Positions 8,020 through 17,517 are shown, counted from the first letter of the stretch. The stretch: 64,000 bases of DNA from Bacillota bacterium (GCA_012728375.1 JAAYFF010000039.1:27314-91313), one strand, 5' to 3'. Notes: generated by a model from the letters alone, not told the origin. Program-made: numbers and translations.

Positions 8020-9447
8020 TCATTTGTCTTTCCGGCCATCCTTTCCGGCTTTTTTTTGTACGGCAGCCCTGAGGGCTTCCGGCGTATTCATGATTTTTCC
8101 CTTTTGCACATCGGTCAGCAAGCTGTTTAAGATTTTTCCTACTATTGGTCCGGCGCCGGTTTTTTTCACAATGTCATCTCCGGAAATCTTCAATTCGTAA
8201 GGATAAAACGTCAAACCGGAGGCGATTTTCGGAAACTGGGAAAGCAAGAAATGAAAATAAAATGAAGATGTTTCCCTGCCCTTGGAGGCATCATCAGCCC
8301 TGCCCAGTAAAAACAACTGCTGCGCGGCTTCCATAAACTCCTGGCGATTGGGAAAATCCCGGGATCTTTTAAATGCCCACCTGATTAATCCTTGATGGTC
8401 CGCGGGCGGCAAATTGCGATGATTTTTAATCAGCCAGACAATCCGCTGAACATATCTCCGGGGCACTTTTAACCTTCCCAGTATTCTTTGTGCCATCTCG
8501 GCGCCGACAAGGTGGTGTCCCCGGTCGGAGAGCTCACCACGCTTGTTAAGGGTTCTGACTCCCGGTCTCCCCTTGGCAACATCGTGTAGGAGAGCAGCCC
8601 AGCGCAAGATATGAACAGGAGGTGCTTCATCTACTGTCCTAAAAATATGAGTTAAAACATCATAGCGGTGATAGCGGGGATTTTGGGGCACGCCATTTAG
8701 TTGCATAATTTCCGGCAAAAAGTCAACCCGTATCTTTTTATCTCCTTCTTTTGCAGAGCACGACAGCCCCAGCACTCCCGTATCAATCAGCAGCTTTAGC
8801 CCCGGTGAAGGCTTTGGGGCTAAAAGAATTTTTTCAAATTCATCTCTCACTCTTTCCACAGAGAGGTCCCGGAATCGCTGTTGAATATCCGGATCCGACA
8901 TCGCTGTTGGTATCGTTTCCTCCAGGTCAAAACCTGTCTGTACCACAAACCGGGAGGCCCGCAAAATTCTGAGCGGATCTTCCAGAAAACGGTTTTTAGG
9001 GCTTCCAATGCAGCGTATAACTCCATTTCGAATATCATCGATGCCGCCGAAAGGATCTATCAAGCGTCCGTCTTTATCCATAGCTACTGCATTCATGGTG
9101 AAATCACGGCGAGCCAAGTCCTGGTAAAGATCGCCGACAAAAGTAACCGTCTCAGGCCGGTGCGGGTCTTTCCCGTAATTCTCAGTCCGCATTGAGGCCA
9201 CCTCAAATTTTTCCTTACCGATGACAATATGAATAATTCCAAAAGCCTCGCCATACTTCCGTACTTTCCAGCCCGCCTCCAATGCTGCGGAGATAATCTG
9301 TTCAGGCTTCCGGTCGGTAACAAAATCATAATCCACAGGCTGTCTGGACATAAGCAAGTCCCGGACGCAGCCGCCAACAAGGTAGCACTCATATCCTCCC
9401 CGAGATATTCTCTCCATAATTTCTTTAGGGAGCTGAGGCAAAAGCAA
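8020..9447 (-). CDS. cca: CCA tRNA nucleotidyltransferase with HD domain
   Basis: The product (475 residues from the chosen start) has the class II nucleotidyltransferase head: YLVGGCVRDLL, the metal-binding DYDF, RRDFTMNA and the RILRASRF block. A long linker and an HD phosphohydrolase domain with LLHDVAKG follow. It adds or repairs the CCA end of tRNAs; the HD domain may trim cyclic phosphates. The frame extends to an ATG at 9510, but that ATG has no ribosome site. A TTG at 9447 lies eight bases after AGGAGAG and gives the family's usual short N-terminus. The stop faces the polymerase gene (convergent), and a weak GC stem lies between the two. Confidence 0.9.
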   Translation of the reverse strand: MLLPQLPKEIMERISRGGYECYLVGGCVRDLLMSRQPVDYDFVTDRKPEQIISAALEAGWKVRKYGEAFGIIHIVIGKEKFEVASMRTENYGKDPHRPETVTFVGDLYQDLARRDFTMNAVAMDKDGRLIDPFGGIDDIRNGVIRCIGSPKNRFLEDPLRILRASRFVVQTGFDLEETIPTAMSDPDIQQRFRDLSVERVRDEFEKILLAPKPSPGLKLLIDTGVLGLSCSAKEGDKKIRVDFLPEIMQLNGVPQNPRYHRYDVLTHIFRTVDEAPPVHILRWAALLHDVAKGRPGVRTLNKRGELSDRGHHLVGAEMAQRILGRLKVPRRYVQRIVWLIKNHRNLPPADHQGLIRWAFKRSRDFPNRQEFMEAAQQLFLLGRADDASKGRETSSFYFHFLLSQFPKIASGLTFYPYELKISGDDIVKKTGAGPIVGKILNSLLTDVQKGKIMNTPEALRAAVQKKAGKDGRKDK

Positions 9448-9561
9448 TAAGCCCACTCTCCTGTCATCCTTATTCTTATTTGCAAACTTATTCTTAGAGA
9501 GTACAGTCATTATGATACATTACATTTTTTTTTAAAAAAAGGGTAATTCTTTTCAAAATAC

Positions 9562-9590
9562 TTGACGAACCATATTTTTTTCGAGATAAT
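9562..9590 (+). promoter_or_regulatory. Promoter of dctP
   Basis: TTGACG (9562-9567) and GATAAT (9585-9590) are separated by 17 bp. The hexamers nearly equal those of the dctQM promoter at 13227-13255. The remaining leader up to 9766 holds no recognisable riboswitch, only AT-rich sequence and an AAAGGGGGG tract near 9677-9686. Confidence 0.65.
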
Positions 9591-9766
9591 TGAATATAGC
9601 CATAATTTAAACATGAAAGATATTTCTGCTAATAGTTGCTGCCTAATACTTTGCTTTTGTTCTTTAGATAGAGATTTAAAGGGGGGATAAGCTCAAAAAT
9701 TTTTTCATTTTTCAATCTTGTCTTAAAAGTTTACAACATTAAATTACAGGAGGTTGACAGTTAATT

Positions 9767-10921
9767 ATGAGAAAAGGCTTTTGGTTAATTTTCTTGGTGC
9801 TGTGTCTTGTGCTGGCTTCAGTATGCGGTTGCGCTTCAAAACAGGAAGGAACCGTTTCGCCTGAATCACAAACAGAAGGAGAAGAAGAAAGCGTTGCTGC
9901 TGAAAAAGTAACTTTGAGGTTTGCTAACTATTTTGCCGGGGAAAGCGGCCCGGGCAAAATCGGACAGGAGTTTGCGGACGACATCAAGGAGTTAACCGAC
10001 GGCAGGGTGGAGATTGAGTACTATCCCGGCGGGATGCTGCTCACCGCAGATAAAATGTATGACGGTGTTATGCAAGGAATTGCTGATATCGGCCTTTCCA
10101 ATCTTTCTTATACATTTGGCAGGTTCAAGGTTACCGAAGTAATGGATCTGCCCATCGGTTTTCCCAATGCATGGGTCTCAAATCATGTCGCTTCAGATTT
10201 TCTAAAAGAATTCAAACCTGAGGAGTTTAAAGATACACATGTTCTCACTCTTCATACTTCCCCGCCGAATAACATTATTACTGTATCAAAACCCGTTAAA
10301 AAACCTGAAGATCTTAAAGGGATGATTCTGCGGGCTCCCGGATATATCGGCCAACTGGTGGAGGCTCTGGGTGGAACCCCCCGTAACGTGCCCATGCCGG
10401 AAGCCTATGACAATCTGGCCAAAGGGGTACTTGAAGGGCTGTTGATACCGTATGAAACGACAATTACATTCCGCTATGGAGAGGTTACCAATCATGTGAC
10501 CGAAGTCTGGCCTTTAGGCCAAGTATATACCTTCTATCTCGTCATGAACAAAGATACCTGGAATAAGTTATCCCCGGATATCCAGGAGATAATTAGCAAC
10601 TATATTGAGGAAGAATTTCAGGAAAAGCTGGCCCAAATGTGGAACCGGATAGATATAGATGGAAAACAATACGCTATAGATTCAGGTTATACCATTACGG
10701 AAATTCCAGCCGAAGAAATCGACAAATGGATAGGGCTGTCCGAAAAAGTTCTTGATAAATACATTGAAAAAATGGTGTCAAATGGTTATTCCCAAGATGA
10801 AGTTCAAGGCTGGATCAGCTTTATAAAAGAACGTATTGCATACTGGTCTGCCAAGCAAAAGGAACTGGGGATTAAATCTGCAACCGGCGATAAGGAAGTT
10901 CTTTACGAATTTAAGCAATAA
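9767..10921 (+). CDS. dctP: TRAP transporter substrate-binding lipoprotein (DctP family)
   Basis: The 384-residue lipoprotein starts with a hydrophobic signal ending VCGC, which makes the cysteine at about residue 22 the lipidated anchor, followed by an acidic linker. The DctP fold follows: RFANYFAGESGPG at the front, a middle region with MILRAPGYIG holding the conserved arginine that binds the substrate carboxylate, and VMNKDTWNKLSPDIQ near the hinge. It should deliver an organic acid to the membrane permease DctQM, powered by an ion gradient; the exact substrate cannot be told. AGGAGG precedes the ATG by 12 bases. Unusually, its permease genes lie downstream on the opposite strand. Confidence 0.93.
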   Translation: MRKGFWLIFLVLCLVLASVCGCASKQEGTVSPESQTEGEEESVAAEKVTLRFANYFAGESGPGKIGQEFADDIKELTDGRVEIEYYPGGMLLTADKMYDGVMQGIADIGLSNLSYTFGRFKVTEVMDLPIGFPNAWVSNHVASDFLKEFKPEEFKDTHVLTLHTSPPNNIITVSKPVKKPEDLKGMILRAPGYIGQLVEALGGTPRNVPMPEAYDNLAKGVLEGLLIPYETTITFRYGEVTNHVTEVWPLGQVYTFYLVMNKDTWNKLSPDIQEIISNYIEEEFQEKLAQMWNRIDIDGKQYAIDSGYTITEIPAEEIDKWIGLSEKVLDKYIEKMVSNGYSQDEVQGWISFIKERIAYWSAKQKELGIKSATGDKEVLYEFKQ

Positions 10922-10944
10922 GCCTGAAATTCGTTTTGCGATTG

Positions 10945-10985
10945 GCTGCCGGCTGTTTTGAGGATAATGTATTAAAGCCGGCAGC
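10945..10985 (+). terminator. GC-rich hairpin after dctP
   Basis: GCTGCCGGCT (10945-10954) pairs perfectly with AGCCGGCAGC (10976-10985). The following TTAATCCATTTTTG is only partly T-rich, so this may stabilise the 3' end or be a weak terminator. Confidence 0.45.
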
Positions 10986-11053
10986 TTAATCCATTTTTGC
11001 TGATAAATAAGGAATTACATGGTTGAAAGAATTAGTTTTTTAGTACAAAAAGC

Positions 11054-11091
11054 AACCCCAAAACACCTATATTTAAAAGGGTTTTGGGGTT
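11054..11091. terminator. Bidirectional terminator between convergent dctP and dctM
   Basis: AACCCCAAAAC (11054-11064) and GTTTTGGGGTT (11081-11091) form an 11-bp stem that can extend by three pairs into the loop. On the plus strand TATTTGTTTT follows, and on the minus strand GCTTTTTGT follows, so it can end both transcripts. Confidence 0.75.
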
Positions 11092-11166
11092 ATTTGTTTT
11101 ACTTTAAAGTATAAGATAAAGACAAATGCAGTGGTAATTTTAGACTATCCTATCCTTCCATAATGA

Positions 11167-12470
11167 CTAATATTTTGCGAATTCCGCCAGGAAAAGGGCG
11201 AGTTTCGGAAAAGCTATCACTAGTGCTGTGGTAATCAGGATACTTCCCAAAAACGGAAATATCCCTTTAAATATTCTTTCTAAAGGAGTTTCAGGTGATA
11301 TAGATTTAATCACATAGACGTTTACCCCCACAGGCGGCGTGATTACTCCCAGGGTACCCATCAGGACGATAATCACCCCAAACCAAATCGGATCAAAACC
11401 CAAACGAATAACAACGGGGAAGATAACCGGAACGAGGAGGGTGATCAGGGGCATAACGTCCATGAAACATCCTCCGATTAAAAAGATCAGCACAATAACA
11501 GCCATAATCGCATTGGGATGCAAAGGAAGCCCTTGGACCCAATCAGCAATAATAAAGGGTATGGTTGTTACAGCCATAAAACGTCCAAAGATCGTTGCCC
11601 CGGCTATGAGGCAGATGATCATGGTAGCAGTGCGCAACCCATCCTGGGTAAATTCTACAAATCTTTTCCATGTCACCTCACGCCTTATCAAGCCGATTAG
11701 CAGCGCACCCGCCGCACCGATGCTGCCGGCTTCCACTGGGCTGAACCACCCCAGGAACAACCCGCCGATCACCAGGAGAAAAAGCGCCAAAGCTTCAAGG
11801 GCCTGCACGGAGGCCTTGACTTTTTCTCTCCAGCCAATTGGTTCCCCCGGCGGTCCCATACTTGGGTTAAGGCGGCAGATCAAATAAACGGTTATAGAAA
11901 AAAACAGGGTCAGTATCAGCCCGGGAATAACACCTGACACAAAAAGTTTTCCTATGGACTGCTCTGTAATATACCCATAAACAATAAAAACAGTGCTGGG
12001 AGGAATAAGGATGCCAAGTGTTCCGCCGGAGGCCACGGTACCGGTAGCTAGGGTATCGTCATAGCCATACCTCTTCATTTCGGGTAATACAATTCTTCCC
12101 ATAGTAGCTGCCGTAGCGGAAGTAGAACCGCAGATCGCGGCGAAACCGGCACAGCCCAATATTGTTGCAATCCCTAGCCCCCGCGCAGATCACCTACCAT
12201 TTTATAGGCAGCCTTGTAAAGTCTATCGCCAATACCGGCGATGAAAGCAAATGAGCCCATGAGCACAAACATAGTGATCGCGCTAAGCGAGTAGGAATAA
12301 AATTGTCCAAAAAAATCTCTCGCCAGGAGACTTGCCCCTGTTGACCATGACACTATGTAGCTAAACCCAATCATGCCGGAAAGCGCCATGGCAAAAGCAA
12401 TGGGCATTCTCAGGAAAAAAAGGATCAGAAGAAGGATGATACCGGCAATACCGCTTTCAACTGGACTCAT
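11167..12470 (-). pseudogene. dctM: TRAP transporter large permease DctM, broken by a one-base frameshift
   Basis: Two minus-strand frames together make one DctM. The first part starts at ATG 12470 (GAGGTG site, six-base spacing) and stops at 12174 just after GDLRGG. The second part resumes directly with LGIATILGCAGFAAICGS in another frame and runs to 11167. Adding one G to the G5 tract at 12178-12182 restores a single frame of about 434 residues, the normal family length, with the usual twelve or so membrane spans. The interruption may be a true mutation, a phase-variable tract, slippage rescue or a sequencing error. Without repair, DctP would have no working permease here. The gene overlaps the end of dctQ by 14 bp. 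Confidence 0.85.
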
Positions 12471-12963
12471 TCTTGTCACCTCTTCCTTTAAAATAAAGCA
12501 ATATTTCATTTACATAGTACAATGATGCTACAGCTGCGCAAAAAGCGATAACATGGGCAAAGGGATAAAAGGGAATATATGCTGAGGAACTGATCTCCCC
12601 GGCACTTTTGAGCGATATGCCATACATACAGCTTTGCCAAGCAAGTATAGCAAAAAAAACAAACCCGAGAATTGAAATAAAAAAATGGATATTCTTCTGC
12701 ACACGCTCCGACAGCCACGAAACAAAGAGTTCGATGTCGATATGGCGTTTAAAAAACAAGCCCACGGTAATAGCGCAGGAAATTGCTATTATTTGTCCAA
12801 AACCGACTATTTCTATTGCACCCCGAAGGGGGGATAAGAAAACCTTGGCACCAATTACATCGATAACAGTTGCCAACATCATTAAAAGCACACCGGCTAT
12901 ACCAACCCATTCCAACTTTTTCGCCAGATTTTCAATGTAAAACCCGAATTGTTTATGTTTCAA
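12457..12963 (-). CDS. dctQ: TRAP transporter small permease (DctQ family)
   Basis: The product has about 168 residues and four membrane spans, the standard DctQ layout. It includes the charged RHIDIELFVSWLSERVQ segment between spans two and three. It joins DctM in the membrane as the small subunit of the transporter. The frame extends to an ATG at 13011 with no ribosome site. The TTG at 12963 lies seven bases after AAGGAGGT and gives a normal N-terminus (KHKQFGFYIENLAKKLEWVG), so I chose it. A promoter similar to that of dctP lies about 260 bp upstream, leaving a long leader. Confidence 0.88.
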   Translation of the reverse strand: MKHKQFGFYIENLAKKLEWVGIAGVLLMMLATVIDVIGAKVFLSPLRGAIEIVGFGQIIAISCAITVGLFFKRHIDIELFVSWLSERVQKNIHFFISILGFVFFAILAWQSCMYGISLKSAGEISSSAYIPFYPFAHVIAFCAAVASLYYVNEILLYFKGRGDKNESS

Positions 12964-13226
12964 ATTAGCAACCTCCTTGGCGATAATGCATGCCCAAGAA
13001 CCAGCATTCAATTAATTGTCGCAGGAATCCAAAGTAATCCCATATCCCTTAAATAGCTACCATTATTTTTTTATATACCTTCCCCCCTATTTCTGTTCTT
13101 TGAAGTTTTCTCTTTTTTCATTTCATTTTTCTTCCCCCCCTTAGTCATGTAACATACTTGGACTATATCTTGCCAATTATCAATCATTTTGTAAATGACT
13201 TTAATATCAGAATTATTCATAAAGAG

Positions 13227-13255
13227 ATTATCCCACAAATAGTCAGTCTTGTCAA
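13227..13255 (-). promoter_or_regulatory. Promoter of dctQM, in a 421-bp gene-free region
   Basis: On the minus strand TTGACA (13255-13250) and GATAAT (13232-13227) are separated by 17 bp. The transcript has a leader of about 255 bases before dctQ. The leader holds a small dyad, TCATTT-TGT-AAATGA, near 13184-13198 that could be an operator, and two AGGGGGG tracts without a convincing reading frame. The rest of 12964-13384 holds only this promoter and the rnhB terminator. Confidence 0.75.
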
Positions 13256-13326
13256 ACAATTACCTGTAATTATGTTTTTTAAGAGAGGAAATTTGCACCC
13301 GGAACTTTTCCGCCGGAGAATAAAAT

Positions 13327-13355
13327 CTCCCTATGTATGGCAAATACATAGGGAG
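13327..13355 (-). terminator. Intrinsic terminator after rnhB
   Basis: CTCCCTATGTAT (13327-13338) and ATACATAGGGAG (13344-13355) form a perfect 12-bp stem with a five-base loop. On the minus strand it is followed by ATTTTATTCT. It closes the 18-kb minus-strand run that begins at yceD. Confidence 0.8.
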
Positions 13356-13384
13356 GTTACAGCTTAACACCAATTCAGTACAAA

Positions 13385-14173
13385 TTAAAGCAAACGAAAA
13401 GTCCTGCGGTGCAGTTCTGAGAGACCTAAGGATCTAATAGCTTTGCGGTGTTCGGGAGTAGGGTACCCCTTATTTTTGGCAAAACCGTAGCCGGGGTAAA
13501 GCTGTTCATATTTTTCCATCAGGCGGTCCCTTGTGACCTTGGCGACAATTGATGCGGCAGCAATGGAAAGGCAGAGCCTGTCCCCGCCTTTAATCGCCTC
13601 CTGAGGAAAATCAATTTCGGGTATACGAAAGCCGTCGGTAAGAATAAAGTCGGGTTGGGGCCTTAACTGTTCAACTGCCAGTTTCATCGCTTCCAGGGAA
13701 GCTTTGTGGATATTGATTTTGTCGATAATATCCGCGTTTACAATGCCCAGGCCTACAGCAGTTGAACGGGCCAGAATTGTCTGGTAAAGCGTTTCCCGCT
13801 TTTGTGGTGAAAGCTGCTTGGAATCGCTAATACCCTCCCAGGTTAAGAGATCTGCTTTATGGCCCAGAACGACAGCAGCAGCTACTACAGGGCCGGCAAG
13901 GGGGCCCCTTCCGGCCTCGTCTACCCCTGCAACAATCAGGCAGCCTTTTTTATACAGCTCTTCTTCCTTGCTGTTCATTTCTGCAAGCCGTTTTTTTTCC
14001 TGCAGAAGTTGTTTTTTGCGCCTCAGGTATTGGGCCAGCAATTCCCTTACTCCGGCGCGCCGGTCTTCCCGCAGTAAAACGATTTCCTCTTCCGTAAGGT
14101 TGCCCGCGGATAAAACGTAATGCCGGATTTGCTCTATTGTCAAGGTTGAAAAAAAAGAATACTCCTTCTTCAC
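13385..14173 (-). CDS. rnhB: Ribonuclease HII
   Basis: The 262-residue enzyme removes ribonucleotides and RNA primers from DNA. The catalytic core begins near residue 78 with VAGVDEAGRGPLAGPVV, giving the first acidic residues. Later blocks are SKQLSPQKRE, ILTDG and the KVTRDRLM-to-GYGFAKNKGYPT region. The first 70 residues form a helical, charged extension that is normal for Firmicutes RNase HII. The start is GTG, and its GTGA overlaps the stop of rbgA by four bases, so translation is coupled. It is the last gene before a strong terminator. Confidence 0.95.
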   Translation of the reverse strand: MKKEYSFFSTLTIEQIRHYVLSAGNLTEEEIVLLREDRRAGVRELLAQYLRRKKQLLQEKKRLAEMNSKEEELYKKGCLIVAGVDEAGRGPLAGPVVAAAVVLGHKADLLTWEGISDSKQLSPQKRETLYQTILARSTAVGLGIVNADIIDKINIHKASLEAMKLAVEQLRPQPDFILTDGFRIPEIDFPQEAIKGGDRLCLSIAAASIVAKVTRDRLMEKYEQLYPGYGFAKNKGYPTPEHRKAIRSLGLSELHRRTFRLL

Positions 14174-15006
14174 TGCAAAGGCCTTTCCAGGGTGATCGGG
14201 CCGAGAATCCCTCTTCGAAAGTCGCTAAGAATAAGCTGGCTTGTTTTAAAAATATCTACTTCTCCCCCTTTACTAAAACACCCCCTGGCTTTTCCTATCC
14301 CGGCTATAATTTCGGAGCAATTTTTTATTTCCGGTTCTAAAGAATAGAGGTCCAGCAAAATCCTGGTTGTTTTTTCCCGGGCCAAAAATTGCTCCACCAG
14401 CCACCCGGCTGCCCTTTCCACATCAAAGGAGCCCGGAGCAAGGGAGCCGATAGCGCCGAGTAAAAGGATGCTCTGTTCATTCCTGAGAAAGGGGGACAAA
14501 AAACCTGGAGTGTCCAGCAGATCCCATCCTGCCCGGAGTTTTATCCACTGGGGCCCCCTCGTTATCCCTGGCGTGTTTCCCGTCCTTGCAGCGGACTTTT
14601 GTACTAACCGGTTAATAATCGTAGATTTGCCCACATTGGGAATTCCGACTACCATCAAACGAAAGGGCCTTTTAAACCTAGTCGAACGCGGGCGGAGCGA
14701 TTCCAGAAGCCTCTCCATCCGAATAATATCCGCTTTTCTTTTAGCATTAAAAGCTAAAACGGGCCACTCTCCGGCTAAAAAATTTAACCAGTAACCCGTT
14801 ATTTCCTGTTCTGCAAGATCGGTTTTGTTTAAAACGATAATCCTTCTTTTAGAACCGAGCATTTTCCGCAAGCGGGGATTGCGGCTGGTTACGGGTAAGC
14901 GGGCATCCAGCACCTCGATAACAAGATCAACCAGTGCCAAATTCTCCCGGAGCCTGTTTTCCTCCTTTATCGAAAATCCTGATATTTGCCTTTTCCCCAT
15001 GCACAT
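14170..15006 (-). CDS. rbgA: Ribosome biogenesis GTPase RbgA (YlqF)
   Basis: The 278-residue protein has the circularly permuted GTPase order: the G4 motif LNKTDL (about 60) comes first, then G1 GIPNVGKST (about 122-130), then G3 DTPGFLSP. A C-terminal helical RNA-binding domain follows. RbgA assists late maturation of the 50S subunit. It lies between signal peptidase I and rnhB as in Bacillus. Two nearby ATGs (codons 1 and 3) could serve as the start; a GGAG precedes both. Confidence 0.93.
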   Translation of the reverse strand: MCMGKRQISGFSIKEENRLRENLALVDLVIEVLDARLPVTSRNPRLRKMLGSKRRIIVLNKTDLAEQEITGYWLNFLAGEWPVLAFNAKRKADIIRMERLLESLRPRSTRFKRPFRLMVVGIPNVGKSTIINRLVQKSAARTGNTPGITRGPQWIKLRAGWDLLDTPGFLSPFLRNEQSILLLGAIGSLAPGSFDVERAAGWLVEQFLAREKTTRILLDLYSLEPEIKNCSEIIAGIGKARGCFSKGGEVDIFKTSQLILSDFRRGILGPITLERPLQ

Positions 15007-15031
15007 TATGCTCCAATTCCTGGTAGGTTGT

Positions 15032-15580
15032 CTAATCGCAATTTAAAAGCCGGCTGTGGAAAGGTGGCCAGAAGACTACAACTGCCTTCCCTTTAACCTT
15101 TTTCCGGGATACATAGCCCACAGCCGGGTCACGGCTATCCATACTGTTCCCCCGGTTATCTCCCAGAACAAAGATATGCCCTTCGGGTACCTTCACGGGG
15201 CCAAAATTCATCATCTGGCAGTCTTTAAGGTAAGGTTCATCCAGAACAACACCGTTAACAAACACCTGATTGTCGGATATTTCCACAGTATCCCCTTCTA
15301 CAGCGATAACCCTTTTAATAAAATCCCTCTGCGGCGAAAAGCTAAATACAATGATATCGCCCTTCTCAGGCTCTTTAAAAAAGTACGTAGCCTTATTAAC
15401 AATAAGACGCTCGTGGTTTTGTAAAGTCGGGTACATGGAACTTCCCTCTACCAAGAATACCTCAAAAAGAAACAGCCTGATAAAAATGGCGATAACAATG
15501 GCCAGCACAATAGATCTGGTCCATTCTTTCGCCTCCTTAATCAAAGCCTTTTTTCTGTTTTCTTTGGTACTGTTCTCCAT
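15032..15580 (-). CDS. lepB: Signal peptidase I
   Basis: The 182-residue type I signal peptidase has one N-terminal membrane span (about 22-42). The catalytic serine is in GSSMYPTL, the lysine in DFIKRVIA, and the conserved GDNRGNSMDSR block is present. It cleaves Sec and Tat signal peptides outside the membrane. It is placed between rplS and rbgA, the same order as many Clostridia. One gene and one membrane anchor is the Gram-positive form. The ATG has a GGGGACCGAG region upstream. Confidence 0.95.
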   Translation of the reverse strand: MENSTKENRKKALIKEAKEWTRSIVLAIVIAIFIRLFLFEVFLVEGSSMYPTLQNHERLIVNKATYFFKEPEKGDIIVFSFSPQRDFIKRVIAVEGDTVEISDNQVFVNGVVLDEPYLKDCQMMNFGPVKVPEGHIFVLGDNRGNSMDSRDPAVGYVSRKKVKGKAVVVFWPPFHSRLLNCD

Positions 15581-15615
15581 AATATAAATCTCGGTCCCCT
15601 AACGGCAAGTACAAC

Positions 15616-15966
15616 TTAGTACTTCAGTTCTTTTATTCTCGCAGCTTTTCCTCTCAGATTTCTTAAATAGTAAAGTTTCGAACGCCTTACTCTGCCCCTT
15701 CGCACAATTTCCACTTTTTCAATCTTAGGGGAATGAATGGGAAATGAACGTTCCACCCCAACGCCGTAGGAAACGCGGCGGACAGTAAAAGACTCGGCAA
15801 GTCCGCTTCCCTTTACTTTAATAACGACACCCTCAAAAACCTGTATTCTTTCCCGGTTTCCCTCAATAACCTTAAAATAAACCCTTACAGTATCGCCAGG
15901 GGAAAACTTAGGAAATTGTTCTTTATCCTTTAAGTACTCTTTTTCAGCAGACCTGATTAAATCCAT
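15616..15966 (-). CDS. rplS: 50S ribosomal protein L19
   Basis: The 116-residue product is a full-length L19, with [40 protein letters not shown] and the basic C-terminus [16 protein letters not shown]. It sits at the 30S/50S interface. It follows trmD with a 71-bp gap, as in most bacteria. AGGAG lies 11 bases before the ATG. Confidence 0.98.
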   Translation of the reverse strand: MDLIRSAEKEYLKDKEQFPKFSPGDTVRVYFKVIEGNRERIQVFEGVVIKVKGSGLAESFTVRRVSYGVGVERSFPIHSPKIEKVEIVRRGRVRRSKLYYLRNLRGKAARIKELKY

Positions 15967-16037
15967 TTTCCCGATGCTCCTTTTGACAAATTATTCTCAT
16001 CAACATCAAACTTCCAAGACTTGGCCCCTTTATTGTT

Positions 16038-16730
16038 TTAAAGCTGCTTCTTTTTCAATATCTCCGGGCGCTTTTCCAGCGTTCGGCGCCTGGCTTCCTC
16101 ATAGCGCCAATGCTTAATAAGTTCATGATTGCCGGAAAGCAAGACTTCCGGAACAGTCATTCCCTCGTAATTCCTGGGACGGGTATACTGGGGATATTCC
16201 AGCATTCCGCCGGAAAAAGACTCCTCTTCTAATGAAGCTGCGTTTAAAACCCCGGGGATAAGCCTGACTACTGCATCAACTAAAACCATTGCCGGCAGTT
16301 CACCGCCTGTAAGCACATAATCCCCGATGGAGATCTCTTCCTGTGCCAGATAACGGTGCACTCTTTCGTCAACCCCTTCGTAACGGCCACAAAGCACAAT
16401 TAAATGTTTACTTCGGCTGAGCTGTTTTGCTTTATCCTGGTTTAAAAGTTCTCCCCGGGGGGACATCAAAATGACCCGGCAGGAATCCGGGTCCTTACCT
16501 TTGCCTTTTAAAAACTTCACCGCTTCAAAAAAAGGTTCCGGTTTCATTACCATCCCCGCCCCGCCCCCATAGGGAGTATCATCTACCCTGCGGTGTTTAT
16601 CTGCACTAAAATCCCGGAGATCACTTACCCTGATTGTCACCAGGTTCTTTTCTACCGCTCTTTTTATTATGCTTTCTCCAAAAACTCCCGCAAACATGGC
16701 AGGAAAAATAGAAACAATATCAATTAACAT
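16038..16730 (-). CDS. trmD: tRNA (guanine-N1-)-methyltransferase
   Basis: The 230-residue SPOUT-class enzyme makes m1G37 in tRNAs and so prevents frameshifting. The knot motifs are visible: [38 protein letters not shown] and [16 protein letters not shown]. It lies directly after rimM and before rplS in the conserved rpsP-rimM-trmD-rplS set. Confidence 0.98.
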   Translation of the reverse strand: MLIDIVSIFPAMFAGVFGESIIKRAVEKNLVTIRVSDLRDFSADKHRRVDDTPYGGGAGMVMKPEPFFEAVKFLKGKGKDPDSCRVILMSPRGELLNQDKAKQLSRSKHLIVLCGRYEGVDERVHRYLAQEEISIGDYVLTGGELPAMVLVDAVVRLIPGVLNAASLEEESFSGGMLEYPQYTRPRNYEGMTVPEVLLSGNHELIKHWRYEEARRRTLEKRPEILKKKQL

Positions 16731-16749
16731 AACGCATCACAATTTTTTC

Positions 16750-17277
16750 CTAATCAACCAGACCGGGAGGCAGTTTTACAAGCAAGTACCCCTTTTCCGG
16801 GTTAATCTCTCTAATAACGGTTTTTAGAGCTGGGATCAAAATCTGTTTTCTTTTTTCCTTACCATCTTTTCCGGGATTAATAACATATACATCATTACTC
16901 CCGGTTTTCAAAATATCTTCAACTATGCCCAGCTCTTGTCCTTCCGCGGTAATAGCTTTAAGGCCGATGATCTGATCAAAATAATAGATCCCTTCCGGCA
17001 GTGGTATACGTTCGGATAGAGGTATTTTGACCATCATTCCGGTTAGTGCAGCGGCATCGTCCCTGGTCCGGCAATCTTCAAAGTGCAGTACCCATGAGTA
17101 CTTATGAATAAAAGCTTTTTTAACAACTTTAAACCCGCGAAAATTCTTCCCTTCCAGCAGAACTTTCTTTAAAAGATAGCAACGTTCGAGAAAATCAGAG
17201 TAAGGATATACCTTTACTTCGCCTTTTACACCAAAGGGAGCAACAATTTTTCCAATGGTCACCAATTCAGAAGTCAT
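16750..17277 (-). CDS. rimM: 16S rRNA processing protein RimM
   Basis: The 175-residue protein has the RimM N-terminal barrel (VTIGKIVAPFGVKGEVKVYP) and the C-terminal PRC-type barrel (YYFDQIIGLKA, ILKTGSNDVYVI). It binds S19 and helps mature the 30S head. The two domains and length are normal. It is followed after 19 bases by trmD and preceded by the KH-domain gene after nine bases. Confidence 0.96.
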   Translation of the reverse strand: MTSELVTIGKIVAPFGVKGEVKVYPYSDFLERCYLLKKVLLEGKNFRGFKVVKKAFIHKYSWVLHFEDCRTRDDAAALTGMMVKIPLSERIPLPEGIYYFDQIIGLKAITAEGQELGIVEDILKTGSNDVYVINPGKDGKEKRKQILIPALKTVIREINPEKGYLLVKLPPGLVD

Positions 17278-17286
17278 CTCAATTTC

Positions 17287-17517
17287 CTACTGAATGATTT
17301 CCACCATAACCCTTTTATTTTCTTTAATTGCTGCAGCATTTACGACGGTACGGATTGCTTTGGCAATACGGCCCTGCTTACCGATAACTTTACCCATATC
17401 CTCCTGTGCAACCCGGAGTTCCAGGATTACAGAGCGCTCACCTTCAACTTGTGTTACATCTACTTGTTCAGGATAATCGACCAGAGCTTTGGCAATGTAT
17501 TCCACTAATTCCTTCAT
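17287..17517 (-). CDS. khpA: KH-domain RNA-binding protein KhpA (YlqC)
   Basis: The product has 76 residues with one KH domain carrying the [11 protein letters not shown] loop. KhpA pairs with KhpB/Jag in Firmicutes to bind RNAs, and in streptococci it affects cell elongation. It lies between rpsP and rimM, the standard place. The reading frame is ATG-initiated 25 bp after the rpsP stop. Confidence 0.95.
   Translation of the reverse strand: MKELVEYIAKALVDYPEQVDVTQVEGERSVILELRVAQEDMGKVIGKQGRIAKAIRTVVNAAAIKENKRVMVEIIQ

Noticed and set aside
9613..9690. 25-codon cysteine-containing leader frame before dctP
   Set aside because: No ribosome site precedes its ATG, and no attenuator hairpin follows it.
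13071..13259. 62-codon minus-strand frame between dctQ and rnhB
   Set aside because: Its start lies inside the -35 element of the dctQM promoter, it has no ribosome site, and the product resembles nothing.
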